From contig NZ_JAFIMU010000017.1 of NCBI RefSeq assembly GCF_017302985.1, positions 682,001-746,000 on the forward strand: a stretch of DNA of 64,000 bases, written 5' to 3'. A program made the translations under genes and the position numbers. The notes under the pieces are model-generated. The model saw nothing but the letters and a program-made list of their open reading frames with translations, searched no databases and was not told the DNA's origin. Below, in pieces: positions 36,371 to 45,705 of the stretch. Within the stretch, counting starts at the first letter, position 1; every line of letters starts with the position of its first letter. This stretch comes from Corallococcus macrosporus. GTDB taxonomy: Bacteria; Myxococcota; Myxococcia; Myxococcales; Myxococcaceae.

Positions 36371-37240
36371 ATGGGAAGGGGCATGGCCTTGGAGCTGGAT
36401 GACTGGGGCGGCAGCGGGCCGCTCTTGCACTTCGCCTGCGCGAACGGCTTCCCTCCGGAGACGTACCGGAAGCTCTTCACGCGGCTCGCCACGCGCTACC
36501 ACGTGGTGTCCCTGCGCACGCGGCCGCTGATGCCGGGCCAGGACCCGAAGGCGCTCACCACCTGGAAGGAGCTGGGCGAGGACCTGGCGCGCGAGCTGAA
36601 GGCGCGTGGGCGCTCCGGCGTGCTGGGCGTGGGGCACAGCGTGGGCGGCACCAGCACGCTGATGGCGTCCGCCGCGAACCCGGGGCTGTTCCGCGCGGTG
36701 GTGGCGTTGGACCCCGTGCTCGTCACCGGCCCCCGGCTGTGGGCGCTGCGCCTGATGAAGCTGCTGGGCCGCATGGACCGCACCGCCATCGTGCGGGGCG
36801 CGCTGCGGCGGCGGGACCGGTGGACGACGCGCGAGGAGGCCGCCACCGCGTACCGTCAGCGCACGCTGTTCAAGGACTGGGACGCGGACTGCTTCAGCGA
36901 CTACATCACCCACGGCCTGGTGCCCACGGACGAGGGCGACTTCCGGCTGCGCTTTCCGCGCGAGTGGGAGGCCCGCATCTTCGAGACGTTCCCCGCGGAC
37001 CCGTGGACGCTCATCCGCGCGAACGCGGCGCCCACGCTGGTGCTGCGCGGCGAGCGCTCCGACACGCTCCTTCCCGACGCGCTGGCGCGGGCGGAGAGCG
37101 AGATGCAGCGCACGCGGGTGGACACGCTCCCGCTCGCCTCGCACCTGTTCCCCATGGAGCGGCCGCGCGACACGGCGGACCGCGTGATGACGTTCCTGGA
37201 ACAGCTGCCGCCCGTGGACACCGCCGCGCCCGAGCCCTGA
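36371..37240 (+). CDS. alpha/beta hydrolase
   Basis: 289 residues from the ATG at 36371 (GGAGGG 6 bases upstream); an ATG at 36383 is also possible. Oxyanion region LLHFACANGFPPETYRKLF; nucleophile elbow GHSVGGTSTLMAS with the serine at about 91; acid in LRGERSDTLLPDA; histidine in LASHLFPMERP. The cap is predicted helical. Soluble, no signal peptide. Many such enzymes hydrolyse esters or lactones; nothing fixes the substrate. It converges on the flavoprotein gene with 6 bp between stops. Confidence 0.9.
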   Translation: MGRGMALELDDWGGSGPLLHFACANGFPPETYRKLFTRLATRYHVVSLRTRPLMPGQDPKALTTWKELGEDLARELKARGRSGVLGVGHSVGGTSTLMASAANPGLFRAVVALDPVLVTGPRLWALRLMKLLGRMDRTAIVRGALRRRDRWTTREEAATAYRQRTLFKDWDADCFSDYITHGLVPTDEGDFRLRFPREWEARIFETFPADPWTLIRANAAPTLVLRGERSDTLLPDALARAESEMQRTRVDTLPLASHLFPMERPRDTADRVMTFLEQLPPVDTAAPEP

Positions 37241-37246
37241 GGCCGG

Positions 37247-38140
37247 TCAGCCGTACGCCTCGCGCTTGATGCGCTTGTCCGGAATCTCCAGCGCGTGCAG
37301 GTGGCCGAGCACCGCCTCCATGAAGCGCGGCGTGGCGGGCGTGCGCGTCTCCAGCGCCTTGCGCCGGTCCCACGGGGTGATGGCGGGTCCGCACACGTAC
37401 ACCAGGCAGGTGTCGCGGTCCGGAAGCAGCTCGTGCAGGAGCGCCTCCGCGACGCGGCCCTTGCGCACCCCGGGGCCGTACTTCGTCTCGTCCGTCTCGC
37501 GCGTGAGCGTGTGCACCACCCGCACGCGGTCCGGCGCGGCGCGCTCCAGCGCGGCCAGCTCCTCGCGGTAGAGGATGTCGCCCCAGGTCTTGTTGGACGC
37601 GAGGAACGTGTGCCGCAGCTTCAGCCCCCGGTGCAGCGCGTCCTTCACGATGGCGAAGTTGGGCACCGCGCCGGAGCCCGCCACCACGTGCAGCACGTGG
37701 TCCGTGCGCTCCGTCACGTCGTCCGGCAGCACGTAGGGCCCCATGAAGCCCGTCACCTTCAGCTTCGCCCCCACCAGCCGGCCGTGCACCAGCAGCGGCG
37801 ACAGCAGCGGCGCGTAGCGCGTGACGCCCGGGATGAACTCCTCGTCCTTCACGGTGATGGCCACGTGCCGCTCATGCGGCGCGGACGCGAGCGAGTACGA
37901 GCGCGGCGGCTCCTTGCGCCCCTTCTGCTCCTGCAGGTACGCGCACTGGTGCGCGAGCGCCCGGAACTGGTGCGGGTCGATGTTGAGGAACTGGCCTGCC
38001 TTGTAGTCGAGCGGCCCAGCCCCCGCATCCAGCTCCAGCAGCAGCGTCGCCGTGTCGTGCGTCTCCATCCGCAGCTCGGTGACGGTGGCCTCGTACTCGA
38101 CGGGCCGCTTCGCTCGGGAGGGCGTGGCTTCAGCGCTCAT
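37247..38140 (-). CDS. ferredoxin-NADP reductase-type flavoprotein
   Basis: 297 residues from the ATG at 38140. FAD domain with RSYSLAS preceded by DYKAGQFLNIDPHQF; NAD(P) domain with VVAGSGAVPNFAIVKDAL, HTFLASNKTWGDILYREEL and YVCGPAITPWDRR. The C-terminus is EIPDKRIKREAYG, near the end where FNR enzymes stack an aromatic on the flavin. It carries no ferredoxin domain, so it needs a separate electron partner. An insert of about 15 residues (QCAYLQEQKGRKEP) between the flavin motifs is characteristic of some BoxA/oxygenase-reductase relatives. The exact pathway is unknown. Confidence 0.85.
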   Translation of the reverse strand: MSAEATPSRAKRPVEYEATVTELRMETHDTATLLLELDAGAGPLDYKAGQFLNIDPHQFRALAHQCAYLQEQKGRKEPPRSYSLASAPHERHVAITVKDEEFIPGVTRYAPLLSPLLVHGRLVGAKLKVTGFMGPYVLPDDVTERTDHVLHVVAGSGAVPNFAIVKDALHRGLKLRHTFLASNKTWGDILYREELAALERAAPDRVRVVHTLTRETDETKYGPGVRKGRVAEALLHELLPDRDTCLVYVCGPAITPWDRRKALETRTPATPRFMEAVLGHLHALEIPDKRIKREAYG

Positions 38141-38345
38141 GGGCCTCCCATAACACGCGGGGTGCGGGGCCGCGTGGACGGGGGTGCCGCCTCCCGCTCC
38201 TCGTGCTTGGCCTGAAGGGCAGGCGCATCGTTGGCTGGATGACGGAAGGGCAGGCGGGCAGACCGGCGCTCCAGGAGGACCGCTGACCCACCCCACCGGG
38301 CAGGACTACATCTTCAGGGAGGACGTCCAGCCATCCGGAAAGGAC

Positions 38346-39107
38346 GTGGTCCGGCCCGTGCTCCGAGTTCTCTTCGCCCTGATGTCACTGCTGCCCTACG
38401 GGCTCCGCCGCCACGTCGTGCGCGGGCTGATGCATGGCGTGTGGGGACGGCTGTCCCACGCGAGGGTGTACGGCCTCAAGGACCTGCCGGCCGGCCCCTG
38501 CCTCTTCATCTGCAACCACCTGTCCAACGCGGATGGCTTCACGCTCTACCGGGCGCTGCGTCCCCGGAACGTCGTCTTCCTTGCCGGCGTGAAGCTGCAC
38601 GGCACCGTGATGACGCGGCTGGCGGCGGAGACGATGGACACCATCGACATCACGCCCAACTCGCCGGACATCGAAGCGCTGCGCCGCTGCGTGGAGCTGC
38701 TCAAGGGCGGCCAGTCCGTCCTCATCTTCCCCGAAGGGGGCCGCAGCCGCTCCGCCGGCCTGCTCCAGGCGAAGAAGGGCGTGGGCCTCATCGCCAAGCG
38801 GGCGGGGGTGCCCATCGTCCCGGTGGCACTGACGGGCACGGAGAAGCTCATGCCCATCAACGACTCGGACATGGGCGGCGAGCGGCTCTTCCACGCGGAC
38901 GTCACCGTGACCTTCGGGCCCGCCTTCCGCATGGAGGACCTGGAGCCGGAGGTGGCGGGCTCCTCCGATGCCCGTCAGGCGCTGGTGGACGCGATGATGC
39001 GCCGGGTGGCCGCGCTGCTGCCGCCGGCCTACCAGGGGGTCTACGCGGGAGGCACGGATCCGGTGGCGCCCACCGCGCCGCCCTCCGCGGTGCCGCCCTC
39101 CGCCTGA
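38346..39107 (+). CDS. 1-acyl-glycerol-3-phosphate acyltransferase-type (PlsC) protein
   Basis: 253 residues from the GTG at 38346. Motif I NHLSNAD (HX4D), motif III FPEGGRSRS and motif IV IVPVALTGTEKLMP are intact, with a hydrophobic N-terminal stretch (VLRVLFALMSLLPYG) for membrane association. It acylates lysophosphatidate or a related lysolipid. The start is uncertain: an ATG at 38382 gives a short form, while a perfect AGGAGG stands 4 bases before an in-frame CTG at 38283. The C-terminal 25 residues are a Pro/Ala tail. A terminator follows. Confidence 0.88.
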   Translation: MVRPVLRVLFALMSLLPYGLRRHVVRGLMHGVWGRLSHARVYGLKDLPAGPCLFICNHLSNADGFTLYRALRPRNVVFLAGVKLHGTVMTRLAAETMDTIDITPNSPDIEALRRCVELLKGGQSVLIFPEGGRSRSAGLLQAKKGVGLIAKRAGVPIVPVALTGTEKLMPINDSDMGGERLFHADVTVTFGPAFRMEDLEPEVAGSSDARQALVDAMMRRVAALLPPAYQGVYAGGTDPVAPTAPPSAVPPSA

Positions 39108-39133
39108 GCGTCCCTGGGGGCCCCGCAATGAGA

Positions 39134-39165
39134 ACGGCCGCGCGGGCGGGTGCCCACGCGGCCGT
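39134..39165. terminator. terminator between plsC-like and chitinase genes
   Basis: Stem ACGGCCGCG / CGCGGCCGT with a 14-base loop, followed by CCTGTTT on the plus strand. It lies between convergent genes. Confidence 0.75.
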
Positions 39166-39186
39166 CCTGTTTCAAGCCGTCTCCGG

Positions 39187-41352
39187 CTACTGGAGGAACG
39201 CCTTCTTCACTTCCGTGAGGAGCGGGTTGGCGCCCGTCGCGGGGTCGGTGCAGCCCTGGTTGATGGTCCAGATGATGGTGCCGCCGTAGCCGTTCGCCTT
39301 CGCGTACTGGCCCTTGGCCTGGATGGCCTCCGGACCGTCGTAGGTGATCCAGCGCACGGTGCCGTCCTCCACCGGCGTGCTGAAGGTGACGTAGTTGGCC
39401 TGCGCGGCCGTGTCCCACTTGAGCGTGCCCGTCTTGGAGAGCGCGAGGATCTTCTTGTACGTGAAGGAGTTGTCCCCGCCCACGTAGTCAGACCAGTTGG
39501 TGAAGGGCTGGCGCGGGCCGGTGATGTTGCGCCACGCGAGGCCGTAGAACGGGATGCCCATGCCCAGCTTCTCCTTCGGGATGCCCGCGTTCACCCAGGC
39601 CTTGAGGCTGGACTCCACGGACGTCGGGTGGGTGCCGGACTCGCCCTTGAGCGCGGACGTGAACCACGAATCCCAGCCGTCCCAGACGCCAATCATCTCG
39701 TAGGACATGATGTTCACCTGGTCCAGGGACTGGGCCAGCTGCGGGTACCACTTGAGCTCCGCGTCCGTGCTGAAGTTGTTGTTCACCCAGCCGATGGGGA
39801 ACGTCAGCAGCATGTTGGGCCGCAGCTGACGCAGCCGCTGCACCAGCGCCAGCAGGTTCGGCTTGTCCACCTCCTCCACCGGCTCCCAGTCGATGTCGAG
39901 CCCGTCGTAGCCGTGGTCGTCCATCACCTTGAGCAGGTTCTGGACGAACTTCTCCCGGTTCGCGGAGGTGGCCGCGCCCACCCAGCCGGCGTGCTCGCCC
40001 GCGCCGCCCACCATGATGATGGCCTTGCGCCCCGCCGCGTGCGCGCGCGTGGACAGCGTCTTCGCCATGGCGGAGCCGTTCGAGTTGTCGAAGACGGCGT
40101 TCACCGTGCCGTCCGCCTTCGGCGTCACGCGGCCCACGATGATGTGCGTCATCGCGCTGAAGTCCACCTTCTCCGGCGGGTACTCATCCGCGTTCCAGCC
40201 CGTGTAGTAGCCGGACACCCACTTGTTCGTACTGCCCACCGGGCCCGTCACCACGACGTCCGCGGTGGCCTTCTTCGTCGTGTCCGCGCTGCTGGTGGCG
40301 ACGACGTGGTACGTGCCCGCCGTCTGCGGCGCGGTGTACGTGCCGCTGGAGCTCACGGTGCCGCCCGTGGAGCCTTCCAGGACGCTCCAGGTGACGGCCG
40401 TGTTGCTGCTGCCCGTCACCAGCGCGGTGAAGGTCTGCACACCGCCGCGCGACAGCGTCACGGTGGTGGGCGTGACGCTGACGCTCACGCCGGTGGTGGA
40501 GGTCCGCTTGCCGGAGACGGCCGTGGACTTCGCGCTCTCACCGGCCGCGTTCAGCGCGGTGACGGCGTACCAGTACGTCGTGCCCACCGCGGCGCTGGTG
40601 TCCTTGTAGGACGCGGCGGTGAGCGCGGAGGAGGTCAGCCGCGTGTACGTGCCCGTCTGCGTCGTGGCGCGGTAGACGTGGTAGCCCGTGGCGCCCGTCA
40701 CCGTGCCCCAGGTGAGGGCGACGTCCGTCGTGGAGCCCGTGGCCTTCAGGGCCGTGGGCGCGGAAGGGGCGGTGGTGCTCGCCGCCAGGCGCACGTTGTC
40801 GAAGTACATCACGGGCAGCGTGCGGCCCGCGTTCTCCATCACCACCAGCCCGTCCAGGGTGGTGTTCGCCGCGCCCAGCGTGGACAGGGGCATGCGGCAC
40901 AGCGTCCACGCATTGGCCTTCAGCGTGCCGCCGGCGCAGGTGGGGTTGAGCGCCACGGGAGGCTTGGCCACGCCGCCCACGCTCGCGTAGAGCGCGATGG
41001 CGGGGTTGGCCGTCGCGCCCGGGTTCACCTGCAGCTCCACGAAGCCGTACCCGGTGGTGGGCACGCCCGCGTGGTGGAAGTACAGGCCCTTCCAGGGGCC
41101 GAACGTCGCGGAGACGGAACGCGTGCCCGCGTACACGGGGTTCGTCACGCTGAGGCTGTGCGTCGCCCAGGACCAGTCCTGCCAGCCCGAGCCGAGCGCA
41201 TCGTCAAACATCGTGGTCGCGCTCGCGAGCGCGTCCCCGGTCGTCAACAGTGAGTCCTCGTCGCCCGCGGTGGAGGTGAAGTCCGGCGCACCACCACAGC
41301 CGGTGTGCATCGCGCCCAACGCCACGAGGAACCCAATGAGCTGCCTTCTCAA
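39187..41352 (-). CDS. GH18 chitinase lipoprotein with carbohydrate-binding and Fn3 modules
   Basis: 721 residues, TTG start at 41352 with TAGGAG 7 bases upstream. Signal MRRQLIGFLVALGAMHTGC puts a cysteine at 19, so it is probably lipid-anchored. Then a jelly-roll-like module (about 45-190: FGPWKGLYFHHAG, LDGLVVMENAG), an Fn3 domain (TALKATGSTTDVALTWGTV, YWYAVTALNAAGES), a bacterial Ig-like domain (VSVTPTTVTLSRGGVQTF) and the GH18 barrel from about 375 (WVSGYYTGWN, DGLDIDWEPVEE with the catalytic Glu near 488, NIMSYEMIGVW, GGTIIWTINQ). It would degrade chitin or related glucosaminyl polymers such as fungal walls, in line with predation. Confidence 0.93.
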   Translation of the reverse strand: MRRQLIGFLVALGAMHTGCGGAPDFTSTAGDEDSLLTTGDALASATTMFDDALGSGWQDWSWATHSLSVTNPVYAGTRSVSATFGPWKGLYFHHAGVPTTGYGFVELQVNPGATANPAIALYASVGGVAKPPVALNPTCAGGTLKANAWTLCRMPLSTLGAANTTLDGLVVMENAGRTLPVMYFDNVRLAASTTAPSAPTALKATGSTTDVALTWGTVTGATGYHVYRATTQTGTYTRLTSSALTAASYKDTSAAVGTTYWYAVTALNAAGESAKSTAVSGKRTSTTGVSVSVTPTTVTLSRGGVQTFTALVTGSSNTAVTWSVLEGSTGGTVSSSGTYTAPQTAGTYHVVATSSADTTKKATADVVVTGPVGSTNKWVSGYYTGWNADEYPPEKVDFSAMTHIIVGRVTPKADGTVNAVFDNSNGSAMAKTLSTRAHAAGRKAIIMVGGAGEHAGWVGAATSANREKFVQNLLKVMDDHGYDGLDIDWEPVEEVDKPNLLALVQRLRQLRPNMLLTFPIGWVNNNFSTDAELKWYPQLAQSLDQVNIMSYEMIGVWDGWDSWFTSALKGESGTHPTSVESSLKAWVNAGIPKEKLGMGIPFYGLAWRNITGPRQPFTNWSDYVGGDNSFTYKKILALSKTGTLKWDTAAQANYVTFSTPVEDGTVRWITYDGPEAIQAKGQYAKANGYGGTIIWTINQGCTDPATGANPLLTEVKKAFLQ

Positions 41353-41739
41353 AGTTCGCTCCTACGGCCAGGTGAAAAAGGCGGGGCCGGGGGTGCTGCG
41401 TTCCTCCGCTCGCGGCGCGCGGCGGGGGTCCCCCGGTCGCCCGTACGCCGCGCCTGGATTGGCGGGCGTGCAAAGGGGGACCTGGCAAATCGCAGGCAGA
41501 GAAACACCGCGATTCGTCGTCAGCGTTCAAGCCATGGGGTGGGGTATTTCGGCACGTCACGAGGACGCCAGGCCGCTGTATCAGCGGCGCGGCGGGCGTC
41601 TGGCTTCAGAGTGAAACGCGCCTGGTGGGTGCAGGGACGGGCGGCCCCTTCCCACGCCTGGAGGCGCCACGGGGGCGCCTCCAGGGGAAAGGCAGCCGTG
41701 TTGTTACACGTGCTGCTTCAATCCTTCACATGCAATGAA
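41353..41739. promoter_or_regulatory. chitinase upstream region
   Basis: 387 bp between the desaturase stop and the chitinase start, both minus strand. It contains the desaturase terminator at 41657-41685 and should contain the chitinase promoter. No gene is supported. Confidence 0.5.
41657..41685 (-). terminator. strong hairpin after desaturase
   Basis: Perfect 12-bp stem CCTGGAGGCGCC / GGCGCCTCCAGG with a 5-base loop, 55 bases past the desaturase stop. No T-run on the minus strand. Confidence 0.65.
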
Positions 41740-42753
41740 TCAGGCCTCGTTCCGGCCGGCGGACGTCATGAAGCTCCACGCGCTCTTCTCCCCGCCCAGG
41801 TACGTCTGGAAATGGTTCTCCCCGGGGCGGTAGAGGTCCGTCTGCTTGAGCCGTTCGTGCAGCGCGGGCAGGTGGTAGTAGGGCACGGACGGGAAGAGGT
41901 GATGGGACAGGTGGTAGCTCGCGTTGAAGGGCGCGATGAAGAAGCGCTCGAACCACGTGGCGGCCGCTACGTCCCGCGTCTCGTGCGTCTCGTCCGGGGT
42001 GGCGGGGGTGAAGGGGTGCTCCACCACCGCGCGGATGCGGAACGCCATCATCATCAGCGTCAGCGACGGCAGCGACCACAGCAGCAGGTAGTAGAGCCAG
42101 CCGCCCGTGAGTGTGAGGAAGGTGATGAGCCCCACCAGCCACAGCGTGTAGCGGATGTGCTCGGCGCGGGAGACGGGCGGGCCGCCCTTTCCCATGGAGC
42201 GGCCCGTATAGGACCAGGGAACGACGATGCGCAGGTGGGACAGGGAGAAGTAGCCCACCATGTCCCCCAGCAGCACCCGCACCGCGCCCCAGCGCGTGCG
42301 CGGGAACATCCACGCGTGGTCGCGCTGCGCCGTGCGCCAGTACGGGTCCTTGTCCGTGTTGACGTAGCGGTGGTGCTCCACGTGCTCCTTGCGGTAGCCC
42401 GCCGTGGTGATGTTCGTGGGGAACGCGCACAGCAGGTCCGCCACCACGTCGTTGAGCGTCCGGTTCGTGAACAGGTGGTAGTGCGACGCCTCGTGCACCA
42501 GGCTCAAGAGCGCGTGCTGCCGCGTGGAGATGACCACCGCGGCCAGCACCCACGCCCACCACCGGTCCACCTGCACCACGAACGCCACCGCCAGCGCGAT
42601 GATGAGCCATTGGCGCGTCACCGCCCAAAGGCCGCGCCCGTTGGCCACCACCGACAGCTCCCGCACCGACGCTGTCAGGGCGCGGCGGTCGAACGCGCGG
42701 GAGGTGACTGCTTCCGCGTCATCCATCGACAACGGTTCTGGAACGGCGAGCAT
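41740..42753 (-). CDS. membrane fatty-acid desaturase
   Basis: 337 residues. Three histidine boxes are present: HEASH (in LLSLVHEASHYHLF), HVEHHRY and HLSHHLFP, which bind the di-iron centre. Four or so membrane helices lie at about 45-80 and 165-230 (LWLVGLITFLTLTGG). It introduces double bonds into acyl lipids using oxygen and a ferredoxin or cytochrome b5-type donor. AGGAGG lies 12 bases before the ATG at 42753. An AT-rich upstream patch may allow temperature-dependent control, which is common for desaturases, but that is inference. Confidence 0.93.
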   Translation of the reverse strand: MLAVPEPLSMDDAEAVTSRAFDRRALTASVRELSVVANGRGLWAVTRQWLIIALAVAFVVQVDRWWAWVLAAVVISTRQHALLSLVHEASHYHLFTNRTLNDVVADLLCAFPTNITTAGYRKEHVEHHRYVNTDKDPYWRTAQRDHAWMFPRTRWGAVRVLLGDMVGYFSLSHLRIVVPWSYTGRSMGKGGPPVSRAEHIRYTLWLVGLITFLTLTGGWLYYLLLWSLPSLTLMMMAFRIRAVVEHPFTPATPDETHETRDVAAATWFERFFIAPFNASYHLSHHLFPSVPYYHLPALHERLKQTDLYRPGENHFQTYLGGEKSAWSFMTSAGRNEA

Positions 42754-42800
42754 CTGGAGACAGACCTCCTGCCGGGTGCGAGCCCTCGGGCATGCACCGC

Positions 42801-42834
42801 ATTAGTGGTAATAATCTCATATCATAGTAAATGT
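42801..42834 (-). promoter_or_regulatory. AT-rich island upstream of desaturase
   Basis: A 34-bp stretch with few G/C (ATTAGTGGTAATAATCTCAT and onward) in an otherwise very GC-rich region. Minus-strand TATGAT at 42826-42821 could be a -10 box; no matching -35 is seen. It lies 50-80 bases upstream of the desaturase start. Confidence 0.5.
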
Positions 42835-43092
42835 GAGCTCTGGAATACCCGCCCAGCCTTCCAGTCAGGACGGACGTGGAAGGTCCAAGGGGTGGGGTGG
42901 GGGCCGGGTGTTGAGTGGTGCCCAGAAGGCGACCTTCCAGGGGGTCTGTCGCACGGGAAGCGCGGGCGCCCGGGCCTTTTGAACGGTGCTCGAGGAGTGT
43001 TGTCCGTAGACTGGACGGGTACTCCCTTTCCCGCGTCTCGCGGCGGCCCCCCAGGAAAGGCGGCGAGGTCCCTGGACCTCCCCGGTGAATGG

Positions 43093-45705
43093 ATGCAGGC
43101 ACCCTTCGACTTCCGCACGCTCTTCGAGCTGTCGCCCAATCCCTACATGCTGCTGGACCGGGAGCTGCGGTACGTGACCGCGAACTCGGCCTACCTGCGG
43201 GTGACCGCCAGCCGGCTGGAGGACCTGGTCGGACGCAACGTCTTCGACGCGTTCCCGCATGACCCGGACGACCCGGCCAATGCCAGCGTGCGGATGCTGC
43301 GCGATTCGTTCTCCCGCGTGCTGACGGAGCGGACGCTGGACACGCTGGCGCTCATTCCCTACCGGGTGCCCCGCCAGAAGGAAGGGGGCGGCGTGGTGGA
43401 GGAGGAGCGCTACTGGAGCGCCACGCACACGCCCCTCTTGGACGGGCGCGGCGAGGTGGCCTTCATCCTCCAGCACACGGTGGACGTGACGGAGCTGCAG
43501 CAGCTCAAGCAGGCCGTGCGCGACGCGGAGGCCTCGCTGGAGCAGGGCGCACCGCGGACCCAGCTGATGAGCGGGGTGCTCGCGCGCGCCCAGGCGGTGC
43601 AGGAGGTCAACCGCACGCTGGACGACGAGCGCCGGCACCTGCGGCGCCTGTTCGAGCAGGCTCCGGGCTTCATGTGTTCGTTGAAGGGGCCCGAGCACGT
43701 GTTCGAGCTGGCCAACCGCTCCTATCTCCAGCTCGTCGGCAACCGGGACCTGCTGGGCAAGCCCTGCCGGGAAGCGCTGCCGGAGGTGGCGGGACAGGGG
43801 TTCATCGACCTGCTGGACCGGGTGTTCAAGACCGGTGAGCCCTTCGTCGGGCACAACGTGGCCCTGCGGCTCCAGCGTGAGCCCGGGACGCCGATGGTGG
43901 ATGTCTTCGTGGACTTCGTCTACCAGCCCATCGTGGAGGCGGACGGGAGCGTCTCCGGCATCTTCGTCCAGGGCCACGACATGACGGCGCAGAAGCTGGC
44001 GGAGGACGAGCTGGCGCGCCACCGCGACCACCTGGAGGAACTGGTCCGCGAGCGCACGCGGGCGCTGGAGGAGAGCGAGGCGGAGCGCCGCCAGGCGGAG
44101 GCCGCGCTGCTCCAGGCGCAGAAGATGGAGGCGGTGGGCAAGCTCACCGGCGGCGTGGCGCATGACTTCAACAACCTGCTCCAGGTGGTGAGCGGCAACC
44201 TCCAGCTGCTCCAGCGCGACGCGGTGGGGGACACGCGCACGCTGCGGCGCCTGGAGACGGCGCTGGGCGCGGTGGATCGCGGGGCGCGGCTGGCCTCGCA
44301 GCTGCTCGCGTTCGCGCGCCGTCAGCCGCTGGCGCCCACGGCGCTCAACCTGGGCCGGCTGGTGCGCGACATGGACGACCTCTTGCGCCGCGCGCTGGGC
44401 GAGGACGTGGAGGTGGAGACGGTCATCGCGGGCGGGCTGTGGAACACGTCCGTGGACCGCAACCAGCTGGAGAACGTCATCCTCAACCTGGCCATCAACG
44501 CGCGCGACGCCATGGACGGCCGGGGCAGGCTGACCATCGAGGCGGGTAACGCGATGCTGGATGACCACTACGCGATGCTGCACCCGGAGGTATCGCCGGG
44601 GCAGTACGTGCTCTTGGCCATCTCCGACACGGGCACGGGCATGACGCCGGAGGTGCTGTCGCGCGCGTTCGAGCCGTTCTTCACCACGAAGCCGGAGGGG
44701 CGCGGCACGGGCCTGGGGCTGAGCATGGTGTACGGCTTCGTGAAGCAGTCCGGCGGCCACGTGAAGATCTACAGCGAGGTGGGGCACGGCACCTCCATCA
44801 AGATCTACCTGCCGCGCACCTTCCAGACCGCGGTGCAGCCCGCGGACACCGGCACGGGGCAGGTGGAGGGCGGCACGGAGACCATCCTCGTGGTGGAGGA
44901 CGACGCGGCGGTGCGGGCCACGGTGGTGGAGGTGCTCACGGAGCTGGGCTACCGCGTGCTCAAGGCGCACGACGGCCAGAGCGCGCTCGCGGTCATCCAG
45001 AGCGGCCTGCCGGTGGACCTGCTCTTCACGGACGTGGTGATGCCGGGGCCGGTGCGCAGCCCGGAGCTGGCGCGGCAGGCGAAGGCGCTGCTGCCGGATT
45101 TGGAAGTGCTCTTCACGTCCGGCTACACGGAGAACGCCATCGTGCACGGCGGCCGGCTGGACCCGGGCGTGAGCCTCTTGTCCAAGCCGTACCGGCGCGA
45201 GGACCTGGCGCGGAAGATCCGCTCCATGCTCAAGGGCCGCGAGCAGCGGCTGATGTCCAGGCAGTACCGCGAGCCCGAACCCGCGCCCGTGCCGGAGCCG
45301 GAGGGCAGGGGCGCGCTGCGCATCCTCCTGGTGGAGGACGACGCGGACATCCGCGAGTCCGCGTGCGAGCTGATGACGGACATCGGGCACTCGGTGAGCG
45401 CGGTGGCGAGCGCGGAGGCGGCGAGCGAGGCGCTGGCGAAGGAGCCCTTCGACCTGCTCTTCACGGACGTGACGCTGCCGGGCATGTCCGGCGTGGCGCT
45501 GGCGCGCGAGGTCGTGCGGCGCTACCCGGCCCTGCGCATCATCATCGCGTCCGGGGACTCGCGCGCGGTGTCGGGGGAGGACAGCAAGGTGCTGTCGCGC
45601 GTGGTGCTGCTGCCCAAGCCGTATGACCTGAACCAGATGGAGCGCGCGCTGGAGCAGGTGGCCCTGGACGCCGCCGCCCCGGTGGCGAGGACGCGGCCCG
45701 CGTGA
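43093..45705 (+). CDS. hybrid histidine kinase: PAS-PAS-HisKA-ATPase-receiver-receiver
   Basis: 870 residues from the ATG at 43093, which starts directly before the first PAS (FDFRTLFELSPNPYMLLDREL). The second PAS is at about 175-305 (FEQAPGFMCSLKGPEHVF). A coiled coil (LARHRDHLEELVRERTRALE) leads to the H-box with the phosphorylated His in GGVAHDFNNLLQ. ATPase: NLAINARDAMDG, DTGTGM, GTGLGLSMVYGF. Two receivers follow: TILVVEDDAAVRAT with Asp in FTDVVMPG, and RILLVEDDADIRES with Asp in FTDVTLPGMSG. No membrane helix, so a cytoplasmic sensor, possibly with a PAS-bound cofactor. The downstream methyltransferase overlaps by 4 bp. Confidence 0.95.
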   Translation: MQAPFDFRTLFELSPNPYMLLDRELRYVTANSAYLRVTASRLEDLVGRNVFDAFPHDPDDPANASVRMLRDSFSRVLTERTLDTLALIPYRVPRQKEGGGVVEEERYWSATHTPLLDGRGEVAFILQHTVDVTELQQLKQAVRDAEASLEQGAPRTQLMSGVLARAQAVQEVNRTLDDERRHLRRLFEQAPGFMCSLKGPEHVFELANRSYLQLVGNRDLLGKPCREALPEVAGQGFIDLLDRVFKTGEPFVGHNVALRLQREPGTPMVDVFVDFVYQPIVEADGSVSGIFVQGHDMTAQKLAEDELARHRDHLEELVRERTRALEESEAERRQAEAALLQAQKMEAVGKLTGGVAHDFNNLLQVVSGNLQLLQRDAVGDTRTLRRLETALGAVDRGARLASQLLAFARRQPLAPTALNLGRLVRDMDDLLRRALGEDVEVETVIAGGLWNTSVDRNQLENVILNLAINARDAMDGRGRLTIEAGNAMLDDHYAMLHPEVSPGQYVLLAISDTGTGMTPEVLSRAFEPFFTTKPEGRGTGLGLSMVYGFVKQSGGHVKIYSEVGHGTSIKIYLPRTFQTAVQPADTGTGQVEGGTETILVVEDDAAVRATVVEVLTELGYRVLKAHDGQSALAVIQSGLPVDLLFTDVVMPGPVRSPELARQAKALLPDLEVLFTSGYTENAIVHGGRLDPGVSLLSKPYRREDLARKIRSMLKGREQRLMSRQYREPEPAPVPEPEGRGALRILLVEDDADIRESACELMTDIGHSVSAVASAEAASEALAKEPFDLLFTDVTLPGMSGVALAREVVRRYPALRIIIASGDSRAVSGEDSKVLSRVVLLPKPYDLNQMERALEQVALDAAAPVARTRPA

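Noticed and set aside
42940-43092. Upstream in-frame GTG/TTG starts for the hybrid kinase (near 42990-43000)
   Set aside because: The first PAS domain begins directly after the ATG at 43093, and the upstream residues are unconserved-looking; a longer protein is possible but not supported.
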